Counted from the first letter of the stretch, positions 16,565 to 25,676 are shown. The stretch is DNA of 64,000 nucleotides from Candidatus Woesearchaeota archaeon (GCA_945861715.1 CAMAVK010000001.1:372001-436000); one strand, 5' to 3'. A program made the numbers and translations. Notes: generated by a model from the sequence alone, not told the origin.

Positions 16565-16885
16565 ATGCTTTTTTGCCCAAAATGTGGTTCAATATTACGT
16601 CCAAAAGACAAAAGTGAAAAGAAAATTCTCTTTTGCGCCTGTGGATTCACTAAAAATGCAGATGGTTCAGAAGGCCAAATCAAAGAAGCCGGCGTCATAA
16701 CCAAAAAAATCGAAGTGGTAGAGAATCTAGAAACTCTTCCCAAAGTAAAGATTAATTGTGAAAAATGCAAAAACACCATCGCTTTTTTTTGGACCCAACA
16801 AACCAGAAGTGCAGATGAACCAGAAACACGTTTTTTCAAATGCACTAACACCAAATGCAATCATACCTGGAGAGAATATGCATAA
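16565..16885 (+). CDS. tfs: Transcription factor S (TFS, archaeal TFIIS homologue)
   Basis: 106 residues. It stimulates RNA cleavage by stalled RNA polymerase. The N-terminal zinc ribbon is CPKCG...CACG. The C-terminal ribbon is CEKC...CTNTKC and carries QTRSADEPETRFFKC with the catalytic Asp-Glu pair. Both ribbons are complete, so it should be cleavage-competent. A GGAGAGGGGG Shine-Dalgarno-like sequence lies about 8 bases before the ATG. Confidence 0.96.
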   Translation: MLFCPKCGSILRPKDKSEKKILFCACGFTKNADGSEGQIKEAGVITKKIEVVENLETLPKVKINCEKCKNTIAFFWTQQTRSADEPETRFFKCTNTKCNHTWREYA

Positions 16886-16998
16886 TTAATTTAACTTTTT
16901 TTGTTATTGTTGTTCTCATATGAAGTAGCACAATTATAATCCGTTTTTCATAACCAGAATCTATAAAAAGTACTCGCAAGACTTCCCCTTCAAAGACC

Positions 16999-17517
16999 AT
17001 GACGACCTTCAAAGAATTCATTACCGCACTCGAGCAAAACTCTCTCTTTAGAGATTGGAAAAAGAATCATCCACTCGCCTATCCATCCCATTTTTTCTGC
17101 CTAATCACTGCTCAATTTCAAGCAAAATCCAGTTGGGAAGTAGGATATTATGACCCTGCGAACTCAAAAATAACTGTCTTTGTACCAATAAAAAAAGAAG
17201 ATATTTCTATTGATTTCGAAATAAAACCCGAGGACGAGGTATTCAAAGAAGAAAAAACCGAAGTTGAAGAGCTCACCCTCCTCGCGGCAAAAATATCCTT
17301 TGAACAAGCATCCGAATTATTTGCCCAGAATAAAGAGCAATATTTTCCAAAAGAAAACCTTCATGATGGCTTCATCACATTACAAACAATAAACAATCAG
17401 CTACTATGGAATTTCACATTCATTTCACAGAGTGTTAAATTTTGTAATCTCAAACTCAGCGCCCAAACAGGAGAAATAATATCCAATCAAACCATAGACC
17501 TTGTACACAAGGCATAG
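16999..17517 (+). CDS. Hypothetical protein, possible PepSY-like C-terminus
   Basis: 172 residues. A TATAAAA box at 16962 suits a start near 16990-17000. The N-terminal half is unrecognised. The C-terminal ~40 residues (LWNFTFISQSVKFCNLKLSA, then TGEIISNQTIDLV) resemble a PepSY-type strand pattern. There is no signal peptide or membrane segment, so it is probably cytoplasmic. No function assigned. Confidence 0.6.
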   Translation: MTTFKEFITALEQNSLFRDWKKNHPLAYPSHFFCLITAQFQAKSSWEVGYYDPANSKITVFVPIKKEDISIDFEIKPEDEVFKEEKTEVEELTLLAAKISFEQASELFAQNKEQYFPKENLHDGFITLQTINNQLLWNFTFISQSVKFCNLKLSAQTGEIISNQTIDLVHKA

Positions 17518-17565
17518 TTTTCAAACATATACACCCTCCTATCTACAAGCGTAGTATACTCCATT

Positions 17566-17631
17566 TTCAAACATTCTATGCCATATGTTCAAACATCCTA
17601 TACTCTATCTACAAACATCATATTACTCTAC
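17566..17631 (+). repeat. Three 22-bp imperfect direct repeats upstream of thyX
   Basis: TTCAAACATTCTATGCCATATG, TTCAAACATCCTATACTCTATC and TACAAACATCATATTACTCTAC follow one another with a 22-base period. They end 10 bases before the TATAAA of the thyX promoter (17642). A single CAAACAT also occurs at 17522. The position suggests binding sites for a regulator. Confidence 0.55.
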
Positions 17632-17641
17632 AATCATAATC

Positions 17642-17647
17642 TATAAA
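17642..17647 (+). promoter_or_regulatory. TATA box of thyX
   Basis: TATAAA begins 30 bases before the ATG at 17672, matching the leaderless spacing seen at other genes. Confidence 0.6.
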
Positions 17648-17671
17648 TAGCACTCTTCCCTAAAAAAATAC

Positions 17672-19297
17672 ATGGCAGAATGGGAAGATAATTTTAGCTC
17701 AAGCAAACCAACTGTAACATTAGTATCACCAACCCCCACAACTGATTTTAATTATCAAGTCTCAGTTGCTGCCGCACGTTCTTGCTATGCACCAAGAATT
17801 ATCACCCCAGAAGAATGTGTCAAAGACGAAGCTGCAAGAGCATTATCGCAGAGTATTGCGGATTCAACATACAAGGCAGGTCATCATACAACTATCCAAC
17901 ATTCAAATTTTACATTTCAAATTAGTGGCGTCTCACGTCATGCGCTCTGGTCTTTCTTTCATCGACATCAATTTTACAACAGTGAACAAGTCAGCCAACG
18001 CTATCGCAAAGTAGACGCTCAAAACACATTGATTCCTAATCTCACCCCGGAAGCAACATCAATCTACTCTCAAGCAATGGAGCAAAGTTTCAATCTCTAC
18101 GAACAGCTTCGCAATAATTTACTTCTTCCCGCAACGCGCGAGGCATACAGCAAAATATTCCCAAACCGCGCAAAAGTAATGGAAACGGAAACCGGTAAAA
18201 AATACCGGCTCGATCTTCTCAAAAAAACCCAAGAAGTCGCAAGATATGTCATCCCGATTGGTGCACATGCACACCTATACCATAGCATAAGTGCACTCAC
18301 CTTAGCACGATATCAACGCATGGCCTTACACTGCGATGTTCCAACCGAAGTATCATGGATTGTAAACGAAATGGTGAATCAAGTAAGACATCAAGACCCC
18401 TCCCTTGCAAAACACTTTGAACCATCAATTCCCCAACATGACACCTTAGCACTAAAAATAGATTCCTCAGCCTACAATCCTCAAAGAATCAAACAATGGA
18501 AAGAACAATTTGATGTCCAGTTAGGTCCTAGGGCAGCTAAATTAGTAGACTACAAACCAAAAGCAATAATTCAAATGAAAGAAGCACTTTGCGATGTTCT
18601 TGGAATTCCTGCTCACGAAATGGAAGTACCAGAGGCTCTCAATTATCTGCTAAACCCAAAAGTCAACACCCTACGTGGCGACACACTCTACCTTGCACAA
18701 TTAGATGACCTCATGCGCGTTTTAGCTCTTCCCGATTTTACCTTTTTAAGCAAACTCAGCCACACAGCTGACTCACAAGAACAACGTCAACGGATGAGTC
18801 CCGGAACTCGTCCATTACTTCAACGGGTGGTAGGAGAAGAACCAGACTATATTACACCTGCTCTTATCAGTGCATCGTCAGCTGAAGTACAGCAAAGGTA
18901 TGAAGAAGGAATCCGCTCCATCTGGACAGCGCGTAATCAATTAATCAACCTAGGCGTCCCTTTAGAGTTCGCTAACTACCTGTTACCAAACGCTGTTTCC
19001 GTACGATTTCAAGAAAAAAGTGATCTATTAAACTTCATTCCTAAAGACGAAAAGCGTGAATGTTTAAACGCACAAGAAGAAATAGGTCGCTATACCTTAG
19101 AGCAGCGCCTTGACATAGAACGAGTCCATCCGGAGTTACAAGGCTTCTTTGGCCCACCATGCTATGCAAGATCCAGAGCCAACGTCAAACCCGCCTGCCC
19201 TGAAGGCTCACGATTTTGTGGTATCCCAGTTTGGAAAGCACTAGACAACCCTCGACTTATTGGAATCGAAGAACAAATCAAGAAACGAGTGATATAA
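17672..19297 (+). CDS. thyX: Two-domain ThyX-like flavin-dependent thymidylate synthase
   Basis: 541 residues, about twice the usual ThyX (220-250). Methylates dUMP to dTMP using FAD. The N-terminal half has AGHHTTIQHSNFTFQISGVS and a ThyX motif, HRHQFYNSEQVSQRY, that keeps the His, the last Ser and Arg-Tyr but differs at other positions, followed by ARYVIPIGAHAHLYHSISAL. The C-terminal half repeats the layout in degenerate form: LSHTADSQEQRQRM and FANYLLPNAVSVRFQEKSDL. It looks like an internal duplication giving a pseudo-tetramer from two chains. Tmk and a dCTP deaminase lie just downstream on the other strand. Confidence 0.85.
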   Translation: MAEWEDNFSSSKPTVTLVSPTPTTDFNYQVSVAAARSCYAPRIITPEECVKDEAARALSQSIADSTYKAGHHTTIQHSNFTFQISGVSRHALWSFFHRHQFYNSEQVSQRYRKVDAQNTLIPNLTPEATSIYSQAMEQSFNLYEQLRNNLLLPATREAYSKIFPNRAKVMETETGKKYRLDLLKKTQEVARYVIPIGAHAHLYHSISALTLARYQRMALHCDVPTEVSWIVNEMVNQVRHQDPSLAKHFEPSIPQHDTLALKIDSSAYNPQRIKQWKEQFDVQLGPRAAKLVDYKPKAIIQMKEALCDVLGIPAHEMEVPEALNYLLNPKVNTLRGDTLYLAQLDDLMRVLALPDFTFLSKLSHTADSQEQRQRMSPGTRPLLQRVVGEEPDYITPALISASSAEVQQRYEEGIRSIWTARNQLINLGVPLEFANYLLPNAVSVRFQEKSDLLNFIPKDEKRECLNAQEEIGRYTLEQRLDIERVHPELQGFFGPPCYARSRANVKPACPEGSRFCGIPVWKALDNPRLIGIEEQIKKRVI

Positions 19298-19373
19298 TTG
19301 TACTTACTCATATATCATTAAGAATCTTTTAAGTATCCAAAATAATATATACTCTCATCTCATCTAAATTTCC

Positions 19374-19652
19374 ATGACAAATCAAATAGAATTCGTTCGA
19401 CCAACAAGACACAACGTATCCATCGGAGATTTTCTGCTCGGTGTAGATCATCATCGGCGTATGCCCATTTTAGCTCCAATCACAGAAATTAATGTAGAAG
19501 AAAATCGATTATTCGTTTCCTATGGATACCCTGGTAACAGCGGCTCGTATTCTTCAACTTTTGAAGATGCAATAATTCTCACCAGAAATAATCCGCAGTA
19601 TCTCATTGGCGAAAAAGCCATAATGCTAAATGCGTACAATCCATCCCAATAA
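19374..19652 (+). CDS. Hypothetical protein, 92 residues
   Basis: Small soluble protein with alternating hydrophobic strands (RMPILAPITEINVEENRLFV). It has no signal peptide, membrane segment or Cys. It sits between thyX and tmk. It shares HxH-and-strand character with the small protein at 21609 but no convincing homology was seen. Not recognised. Confidence 0.55.
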   Translation: MTNQIEFVRPTRHNVSIGDFLLGVDHHRRMPILAPITEINVEENRLFVSYGYPGNSGSYSSTFEDAIILTRNNPQYLIGEKAIMLNAYNPSQ

Positions 19653-19699
19653 ATAATTAATGGCTAAATTTAGTTTTTTTTCTCTTCTAACCTACTTTA

Positions 19700-20338
19700 C
19701 TAATTTCCAAGCAGCGAATCAACTCCCGCACGCACATCCCGTGTAACTGTACGCAAGCTTTTGGTTCCATCAAGCATTACAATATTATCTCCCTTATCTT
19801 TCATTTTGTCAATTGCAGCATGATATTGCTCCACCACTCGACGTTGAAATTCATCAACCTCGTAAATTTCTTGCACTCCGCCGCGATGCGCCCTGCGCGC
19901 TCCACCGATCTCTGCTGAAATATCTAAAAACAATGTTAAATCCGGGGATGGTAAACCTGCATGCATTGCAATGAGTTCATCGAGTGGACGACCTTTCACG
20001 CGCTGATACGCAAAACTCGAGAGATAATATCGATCACTAATAACATGTTGACCTTTCTCAATGGCAGGCAATACCTCATTTTCAATATGTAACCAACGAT
20101 CTGCTAAAAAAAGAGCGGAGATCGCGCGATCTGAATATCTCTCCCCATCATCCTTCAAAACATGTCGGCCTAAAATTTGTCGAATATAAATGCCCACATA
20201 ACTCCGGGAAGGCTCAAACGTCTGGAGTACATCCGCACCATATTCACGTTTCAAATAGCGAGTAAGAAATCTTGCTTGCGTAGTAGTTCCTGCTCCATCA
20301 ATTCCTTCAAGAACAATAAATTTTCCCTTTTCAACCAT
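19700..20338 (-). CDS. tmk: Thymidylate kinase
   Basis: 212 residues. Phosphorylates dTMP to dTDP. P-loop LEGIDGAGTTTQ (residues 9-20), TFEPSRS with the dTMP-binding Arg region, VISDRYYLSSFAYQ (DRY motif) and FLDISAEIG are standard. The lid region has Arg residues at GGARRAHRGG. Length is typical (~205). Same strand as and downstream of the dCTP deaminase, 26 bases apart, so they are probably co-transcribed. Confidence 0.95.
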   Translation of the reverse strand: MVEKGKFIVLEGIDGAGTTTQARFLTRYLKREYGADVLQTFEPSRSYVGIYIRQILGRHVLKDDGERYSDRAISALFLADRWLHIENEVLPAIEKGQHVISDRYYLSSFAYQRVKGRPLDELIAMHAGLPSPDLTLFLDISAEIGGARRAHRGGVQEIYEVDEFQRRVVEQYHAAIDKMKDKGDNIVMLDGTKSLRTVTRDVRAGVDSLLGN

Positions 20339-20364
20339 TCCTTACTCCAATAATAACAATCTTT

Positions 20365-21492
20365 TTATTTCCATCCAAAATACTTCGCGGGCTTTGGTCC
20401 ACGTTGTGCTTGATAATTCGATGCACCACCATACAACTGCTTTGGCGCATTGTTTCTAAAAAACAATAAATCTCCTAGTGGCATCCCATCATACAATTCT
20501 TTTTGTGTTATTTCAGGTCGAATCTCAAATACTAAATCTCCCTTAAACCCACTATCAATAAATCCTGCGAAATGCAGCGGCCCTTGAACCCCTTTATGAG
20601 AATGTGCGGACAACTCGCAACTCACATCCGCAGGAATTGACAACGATTCCTTAGTTGCAAATAAATAATGCTGTGATGGTCGCACCATAACCGTACCCGC
20701 TTTCGTTTCAATGCGCTCAAAGTACTTTTCCACATTATAATTGCCATTATGACTAATCAGACTAATTGGAGTATGATTTTGAATCGCACGAAGCCCAACA
20801 CATGGTCCTTGCAAATCTAAGTGAATCTGTACACCATCACTAATAATATGTCGAGCTCGCGAGCCCTTCGCATCCAACAGTAATGCCTCCCGTTCACTTA
20901 ACTCACGGATTTCTGACATAGAATACGCATAATCTTCCCCCGTAAAAAATCGAGTTTGATTAATTGCAACACCAGGATACGCAACCAAATTAAACACGAG
21001 TGGCTGCACCAAAAGCCACAATGATGCATCTCTTCCTCCAGAGTATACATGATGCACTTCATCAAAACAAGGATTATAATCTGCCATCATCCGCGCGTTC
21101 ACAAACAAACGCCCAAATGTACTTTTCGTTGATGATTTAACCCGTTCACCATCAAGAAGATTAACTGATGCATCCAACGGAAATAAATAAGTATGCCCAA
21201 CTTTCAACTCAGCTCCTTGTGAGAGCGACAATCGATCAACTCGACTCGTAGGTAATCCCGCAACAATCTCAGCAACTGTTTTACCTTCTTGCGGTTGAAA
21301 AATACCTACTTCATCTGTAGAAAGTGCAAACCCCTCATCCCCTAGTTTGACATCAAGAGAATTAGGTTGGACTCCAAACGACGAACCTTTAACACGACCA
21401 GACTTAATTAACTCCTCTAGTTCAAAATCAACTAAACATCTACCTCTCTCAATCCCCATACAAAGACGACCACCAAATTCCTTTATATTCAT
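20365..21492 (-). CDS. dcd: dCTP deaminase, long two-domain form
   Basis: 375 residues, about twice the ~190 of the common Dcd. Predicted to make dUTP (or dUMP) from dCTP. The C-terminal half carries the catalytic signature as AGFIDSGFKGDLVFEIRP with the active-site Glu. The N-terminal half keeps the fold (GSSFGVQPNSLDVKLGDEGF) without a clear catalytic copy. The long form occurs mainly in some bacteria. The ATG at 21492 is used; M12 is an alternative. With ThyX and Tmk it completes a dTTP branch. Confidence 0.85.
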   Translation of the reverse strand: MNIKEFGGRLCMGIERGRCLVDFELEELIKSGRVKGSSFGVQPNSLDVKLGDEGFALSTDEVGIFQPQEGKTVAEIVAGLPTSRVDRLSLSQGAELKVGHTYLFPLDASVNLLDGERVKSSTKSTFGRLFVNARMMADYNPCFDEVHHVYSGGRDASLWLLVQPLVFNLVAYPGVAINQTRFFTGEDYAYSMSEIRELSEREALLLDAKGSRARHIISDGVQIHLDLQGPCVGLRAIQNHTPISLISHNGNYNVEKYFERIETKAGTVMVRPSQHYLFATKESLSIPADVSCELSAHSHKGVQGPLHFAGFIDSGFKGDLVFEIRPEITQKELYDGMPLGDLLFFRNNAPKQLYGGASNYQAQRGPKPAKYFGWK

Positions 21493-21579
21493 TTATCTAA
21501 TCCAACATGCAAATCAAAATAAGGACAATCATATCATCATCTTCCCTTCTCTCCATTACGTGCAAAAATATAAAAAACG

Positions 21580-21587
21580 TTTATAAA
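21580..21587 (+). promoter_or_regulatory. TATA box upstream of the non-AUG gene at 21609
   Basis: TTTATAAA begins 29 bases before the ATA codon at 21609, the same spacing as TATA-to-ATG at other leaderless genes here. Confidence 0.55.
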
Positions 21588-21608
21588 AAACTCTTCTAAA
21601 TCAATACT

Positions 21609-21986
21609 ATAACATCAACAACAAGACAACCACGATATCAATGTATTGAACGCGAAGCGGACCTAGAAAAATTAATCCCGGGAGATCGAGTATCAGCTCA
21701 TATATATCAAAATCTCGCAACTCCATTTGTATTTCAAAAAATGAATCATGGTGAAGGCCAGGAAAATAAACTAAATTTTAATAGTGTAGCTCATTTTATT
21801 GAAATACCCGAAAAATATAGCGTAGATCAAGATTCTACTTTCAACGTACGGTATGGTACTGTAAGACATTTCCAATTTGACGGAACTGCAATCCATTTTG
21901 ACCATCTACATCTCCAAATTAAACGTATTGAACCATCAAATGCTCAATATCATAGTATCAAAAGTCTAGTTGATATGTTACAATAA
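21609..21986 (+). CDS. Hypothetical protein, probable AUA start
   Basis: About 125 residues. An in-frame ATG exists only at 21741, but the same frame is open from 21605. It encodes protein-like sequence (READLEKLIPGDRVSAHIYQ, then NLATPFVFQK) before that ATG. A TATA box at 21580 predicts transcription start next to an in-frame ATA at 21609; ATT at 21645 is the only other near-cognate. The C-terminal part has FQFDGTAIHFDHLHLQIKRI. The function is unknown. If the ATG at 21741 is the true start, the product has 81 residues. Confidence 0.6.
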   Translation: MTSTTRQPRYQCIEREADLEKLIPGDRVSAHIYQNLATPFVFQKMNHGEGQENKLNFNSVAHFIEIPEKYSVDQDSTFNVRYGTVRHFQFDGTAIHFDHLHLQIKRIEPSNAQYHSIKSLVDMLQ

Positions 21987-22049
21987 GTTGGTTTTTTCAA
22001 ATATTTTCTTTTCCTTTTTTCTTCTATTTCTTCTCAATCAATACAAATT

Positions 22050-22057
22050 TTTATAAA
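22050..22057 (+). promoter_or_regulatory. TATA box of bud32
   Basis: TTTATAAA begins 30 bases before the ATG at 22080, consistent with a leaderless mRNA. Confidence 0.65.
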
Positions 22058-22079
22058 CCAAATCTCCCGCAATCAAAAC

Positions 22080-22715
22080 ATGAAAAAGATAGCACAAGGA
22101 GCAGAAGCCATCATCTCCATCGGAAAACATCATCCAGCCTCACCAGTTGTCGTTCAAAAAGTTCGCTTCGAAAAAAAATATCGCATTCCTGAACTAGATA
22201 AACCATTAAGACAGTTTAGAACCAGACGAGAATCAAAAATTCTTCAAAAACTCGAAGAAATCCACTTCCCATCACCAAGACTCATTGAATCAAACGACAA
22301 AACCATGACTATTACCATGTCCAAAGTGGAGGGTATCAAATTACGAGACTTCCTCAAAAAAAACAAATATACACCTAAAATTGGTGTTGAGATTGGAAAA
22401 ACCATCGCCCTACTCCACACCCAAAACATTATTCACCAAGATCTCACAACTTCAAACATGATTAAAGGAGACACAACAAAGCATCAACCCCTTATCGCAT
22501 TCATCGATTTTGGCCTCTCCTTTTTTTCAGATAGAGATGAAGACAAAGCAGTTGATCTATTCCTCTGCGAACGAGCCATTGGCAGTACCCACTACGAACT
22601 CTACCCAAAAATGTGGAACGACATCATCAAAGGCTACACTACCTCGGAGCACACTGCTTCAGTCCTAACAAGACTAAAACAAGTCCAAGACCGCGGACGA
22701 AACAAGAAAAAGTAA
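22080..22715 (+). CDS. bud32: Bud32/PRPK kinase of the KEOPS complex
   Basis: 211 residues. Atypical small kinase/ATPase that works with Kae1 in making t6A37 of tRNA. AQGAEAIIS replaces the glycine loop, VQKVRFEKKYR holds the ATP-binding Lys, HQDLTTSNM is the catalytic loop and IDFGLSFFSDRDEDKAVDL the metal-binding DFG with the family's RDEDKAVDL. The Lys/Arg C-tail (DRGRNKKK) is typical. It stands alone, whereas many archaea fuse it to Kae1; Kae1 is not in this window. Confidence 0.95.
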   Translation: MKKIAQGAEAIISIGKHHPASPVVVQKVRFEKKYRIPELDKPLRQFRTRRESKILQKLEEIHFPSPRLIESNDKTMTITMSKVEGIKLRDFLKKNKYTPKIGVEIGKTIALLHTQNIIHQDLTTSNMIKGDTTKHQPLIAFIDFGLSFFSDRDEDKAVDLFLCERAIGSTHYELYPKMWNDIIKGYTTSEHTASVLTRLKQVQDRGRNKKK

Positions 22716-22729
22716 ATAGCAGCACTCAA

Positions 22730-23362
22730 TCAACTCTTTCTCGCAATTGTTCCAACCCCAAATCGTCCAGAGGGTCGTACCTCATCCCACACAAACCCAA
22801 CCTCAAAAAGAGACTGCCGAACAAGATTATCCCCTGAGTGTGTTACTAACACCCCAGACAATTTCATACACAACCCCAATTTCAAAAAGATTTGAGCATC
22901 CCACACTTCGCGCTCAGCCGTTGGCGGATATAAATCATAAAATACCACATCAACATCGTTTCTATCAACATTAACAGTCCGTACATCTCCTTTTATAAGG
23001 GTAATTTCTAGAAAAGGATATTTCTCTCCACGCAAAACAGACTTCAAAATACCAAATGATTTGAGTGGCATCACCGCAGTTTGAATTGACTCCAATACCT
23101 CAGAATCATTCTCAACTCCCACAATCACTACTTTACACTGCGGATTAATTTTCCACAGCGAATCCAAAAATAGAGCTGATAAATAACCAACTCCAAACCC
23201 AACATCAAGTACAACCACAGAACCACTACGAGCAATCTTATTCAAATCTAAACAAGAAATATACTTATGTCGCATCTCATCAAGTCCATTCATTGGATGC
23301 AACAATAAACCCTGTTTATTTTGAAGTGATACAACTTGATCTCGCAGTATAACTTGTTTCAT
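22730..23362 (-). CDS. MnmC-like SAM-dependent methyltransferase
   Basis: About 210 residues; ATG 23362 preferred to GTG 23374. SAM-binding motif VVLDVGFGVGYLSALFL, then GVENDSEVLESIQ, VFYDLYPPTAEREVWD and a final GRFGVGTIARK. The YDLYPP...EVW pattern matches the methyltransferase domain of MnmC (DUF752), which finishes mnm5U34 in tRNA. There is no FAD domain, so it is the standalone type. The tRNA substrate is inferred. Confidence 0.65.
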   Translation of the reverse strand: MKQVILRDQVVSLQNKQGLLLHPMNGLDEMRHKYISCLDLNKIARSGSVVVLDVGFGVGYLSALFLDSLWKINPQCKVVIVGVENDSEVLESIQTAVMPLKSFGILKSVLRGEKYPFLEITLIKGDVRTVNVDRNDVDVVFYDLYPPTAEREVWDAQIFLKLGLCMKLSGVLVTHSGDNLVRQSLFEVGFVWDEVRPSGRFGVGTIARKS

Positions 23363-23403
23363 CAAATAAAACACTACCTCTCAGTATAAAAAAGAATAGG
23401 TAC

Positions 23404-24108
23404 TCAAATCTCCTTCTGAGAATGTCCCTCAGCCTTCTCAATTAAATGCTCAACTTCATGTAACTCATAAAACAAGAAGCGTTTAATTTTTTCTCGAAAG
23501 ACTGCAATAAGAGCACCAACCCCACAAATCACAAGCAACACAACCATTCTCCAGCTAAACCCTACCACTAATTCAGCCCCAAGCGCCGTAACAAGAATTG
23601 CACGAGGGATAGTCCCCACCACAAGCAACCAAAACAACGTTCTAAATTTCATATGTGTGAAACCAAGAAGCAAACAGACAATATCTGCCGGAAACACTGG
23701 AACTGCAAACGCAAAAAGAACAAACACATGACCGCGTTCATTTAGCAAATGGAAGAAATGTATTCGATGATGATGGTCAACAAGTTTCTCAAGAAGTGGT
23801 CTGCCACCAAAACGAATCATATAAAATGAAATAATTCCTGCTAAAATCAATCCAACAAAACTAAGTAAACCCCCAAGAATAGTTCCATACAAATATCCGC
23901 CACCTAACACCACCGCTGTACTAGGAATTGGTAACGGACCAGCAGCACTAACAAGAGTAACATAAATCGCCCATCCCGCATATCCAAACTGTAAAATTGT
24001 CAAGCGAACTTGTTCAGGACTAGAAATATACGGAGCAAGAAGCATCGAACCAAGAATAAGAGCAATTACCAACACAATTGAACCAATCACCCGATGAATC
24101 GTCTTCAT
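23404..24108 (-). CDS. VTT-domain (TVP38/DedA-like) membrane protein
   Basis: 234 residues with about six hydrophobic segments. SAAGPLPIPSTAVVLGGGYL and the re-entrant GGLLSFVGLILAGIISFYMI, then FAFAVPVFPADIVCLLLGFT, are the paired VTT half-repeats of the TVP38/TMEM64/DedA group. These are thought to move or scramble lipids in the membrane. An N-terminal signal-anchor helix precedes the domain. The C-terminus is cytoplasmic and charged. Confidence 0.8.
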   Translation of the reverse strand: MKTIHRVIGSIVLVIALILGSMLLAPYISSPEQVRLTILQFGYAGWAIYVTLVSAAGPLPIPSTAVVLGGGYLYGTILGGLLSFVGLILAGIISFYMIRFGGRPLLEKLVDHHHRIHFFHLLNERGHVFVLFAFAVPVFPADIVCLLLGFTHMKFRTLFWLLVVGTIPRAILVTALGAELVVGFSWRMVVLLVICGVGALIAVFREKIKRFLFYELHEVEHLIEKAEGHSQKEI

Positions 24109-24186
24109 AATACATGTTCATATCTCTACGTTCTTAAAGATTGCTCCTGCCATACACAACAAGACCCCCAAGAAATCACCTGCCAA

Positions 24187-24699
24187 TCAAAACGGCACAG
24201 GATCATTAAACGACCATAGCTCTTCCTGCTCTGGTTCCTCTTCCCTAACAGATGACATAAAGCGTTCCAGACCAAAGTATTCTCGAACCATATCTTGGGG
24301 AAGCATTTCCCCAAACCGTATACTGGTCATCCCATGTACCAAATGATCATAAATCAGCAATCGATGAATTGCATCGCTTGAATAAGCCATCGAAATATAC
24401 CCTTGATTCTCTACTATCTCTCTATCCTTTCCCAACACAATCCTTCCCAGTGATCGCAACGTTCGCGTGCGATTCCAATGCGGATGTGAAGAATAAATTG
24501 CCTGATACCACTTAGGATTTTCTGATTCAACGCTGCGAATCATATGTCCTACAAATCTTTGTTGTGGTGCCGGAGTTAGAATGACCTTCAATTCATTTGT
24601 TGTTATCTCCTCAAGAAGCAACCGAGCGTGTGATCGAAAATAATTTTGAATCGGCATAGCCCATGTGTACAAAGGTACATCAGCATTCCACCCAAACAA
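24187..24699 (-). CDS. Hypothetical protein, TTG start
   Basis: About 170 residues from TTG 24699, which follows an AGGTGGTGAG Shine-Dalgarno sequence; a stop lies just upstream in frame. ATG at 24657 is the alternative. Soluble, rich in Arg/His/Tyr (QQRFVGHMIRSVESENPKWY), with an acidic C-terminus (REEEPEQEELW). Not recognised. Confidence 0.55.
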   Translation of the reverse strand: MFGWNADVPLYTWAMPIQNYFRSHARLLLEEITTNELKVILTPAPQQRFVGHMIRSVESENPKWYQAIYSSHPHWNRTRTLRSLGRIVLGKDREIVENQGYISMAYSSDAIHRLLIYDHLVHGMTSIRFGEMLPQDMVREYFGLERFMSSVREEEPEQEELWSFNDPVPF

Positions 24700-24799
24700 A
24701 TCTCACCACCTCACAAAAAGAAAAACTTTCGGCTCACTTATAACCATTACTCTACTACAATATCGACTCTAGAATAAATCCAATCCATTCATAAAAAAA

Positions 24800-25543
24800 T
24801 CATACCTTAATCGCTCTTCCTTTTCGCACCAACAAATCGGCAACTTCCGTAAAAAGCGTTGCTTCCTCACCAATATCAAACGGTCCATAAACTTTCATGT
24901 CTTTCCATACAAAACTCGGAATCGGAACTACGACCTTCACTTTACTTTTACCAACTTCACTCGAATAACCAACCCCGTGTTGTTCGCCCATCTCCTTATG
25001 GACAATTACATTTCTTTCATCTAAATCCGGGTTCATACCTTGATCCAACCCACTTATGTTTGTTTCACGTGGGTTCGACAAATTTTGAAAAGAATCATGT
25101 GGTGTTGGCGCAATCAAATTACTCACAATTGGAATCTCACCTCGCAACAGTGCATGCATAACTCCTCGACGGTGTGAATCAAGAACCAACAGAATTTGAT
25201 CATAATAGACTTTCTCTTCAATTAACATAGAAGTGGTATCAATTATTTCAGAGCCAGTTTTACTTTTATTAAGCGCAATATCAATAATCTTTTTCTCTCG
25301 TTTTTCATAAATTTCGCGAACAATCCGTTTAATACTACGTAATTCACCCTGCAATTTATCTTTTTCTGCTTGTCCAAACAATTCCTCAGTCTTATCTACC
25401 TTATCCAGAATTTCTTTCTTCTCACGCAAATAACCAACAAGATCAACGTAAAACGTAGGGTCAAGTTTCTGCAAATCCTCTCTCTTCTTCTCATTACGTA
25501 AAAGATCGTACAAAAGCTCCAACGTAATTTTTAATTGATCCAT
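24800..25543 (-). CDS. gins51: GINS complex subunit Gins51 (Gins15)
   Basis: About 247 residues from ATG 25543, which has a GGGGTGG Shine-Dalgarno sequence 3 bases upstream; the longer ORF start is less likely. GINS joins MCM and the Cdc45/RecJ-like protein in the replicative helicase. The helical A domain is at the N-terminus (LLRNEKKREDLQKLDPTFYV, IKRIVREIYEKREKKIID). The small B domain is at the C-terminus (FVWKDMKVYGPFDIGEEATL). A-then-B order identifies the 51-type. The linker (~residues 150-205) is long and polar. Confidence 0.8.
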   Translation of the reverse strand: MDQLKITLELLYDLLRNEKKREDLQKLDPTFYVDLVGYLREKKEILDKVDKTEELFGQAEKDKLQGELRSIKRIVREIYEKREKKIIDIALNKSKTGSEIIDTTSMLIEEKVYYDQILLVLDSHRRGVMHALLRGEIPIVSNLIAPTPHDSFQNLSNPRETNISGLDQGMNPDLDERNVIVHKEMGEQHGVGYSSEVGKSKVKVVVPIPSFVWKDMKVYGPFDIGEEATLFTEVADLLVRKGRAIKV

Positions 25544-25676
25544 TGCCACCCCAATATATGGTATAACCACTAACCTCACCACTCCAAAATCTCAAACCAT
25601 TTCAAAGCCGCTTCCAATTGTCTACAAGCATCTATCCATTTTAAAACTTATTGGCAATCCACAAGCTACATTTCCT

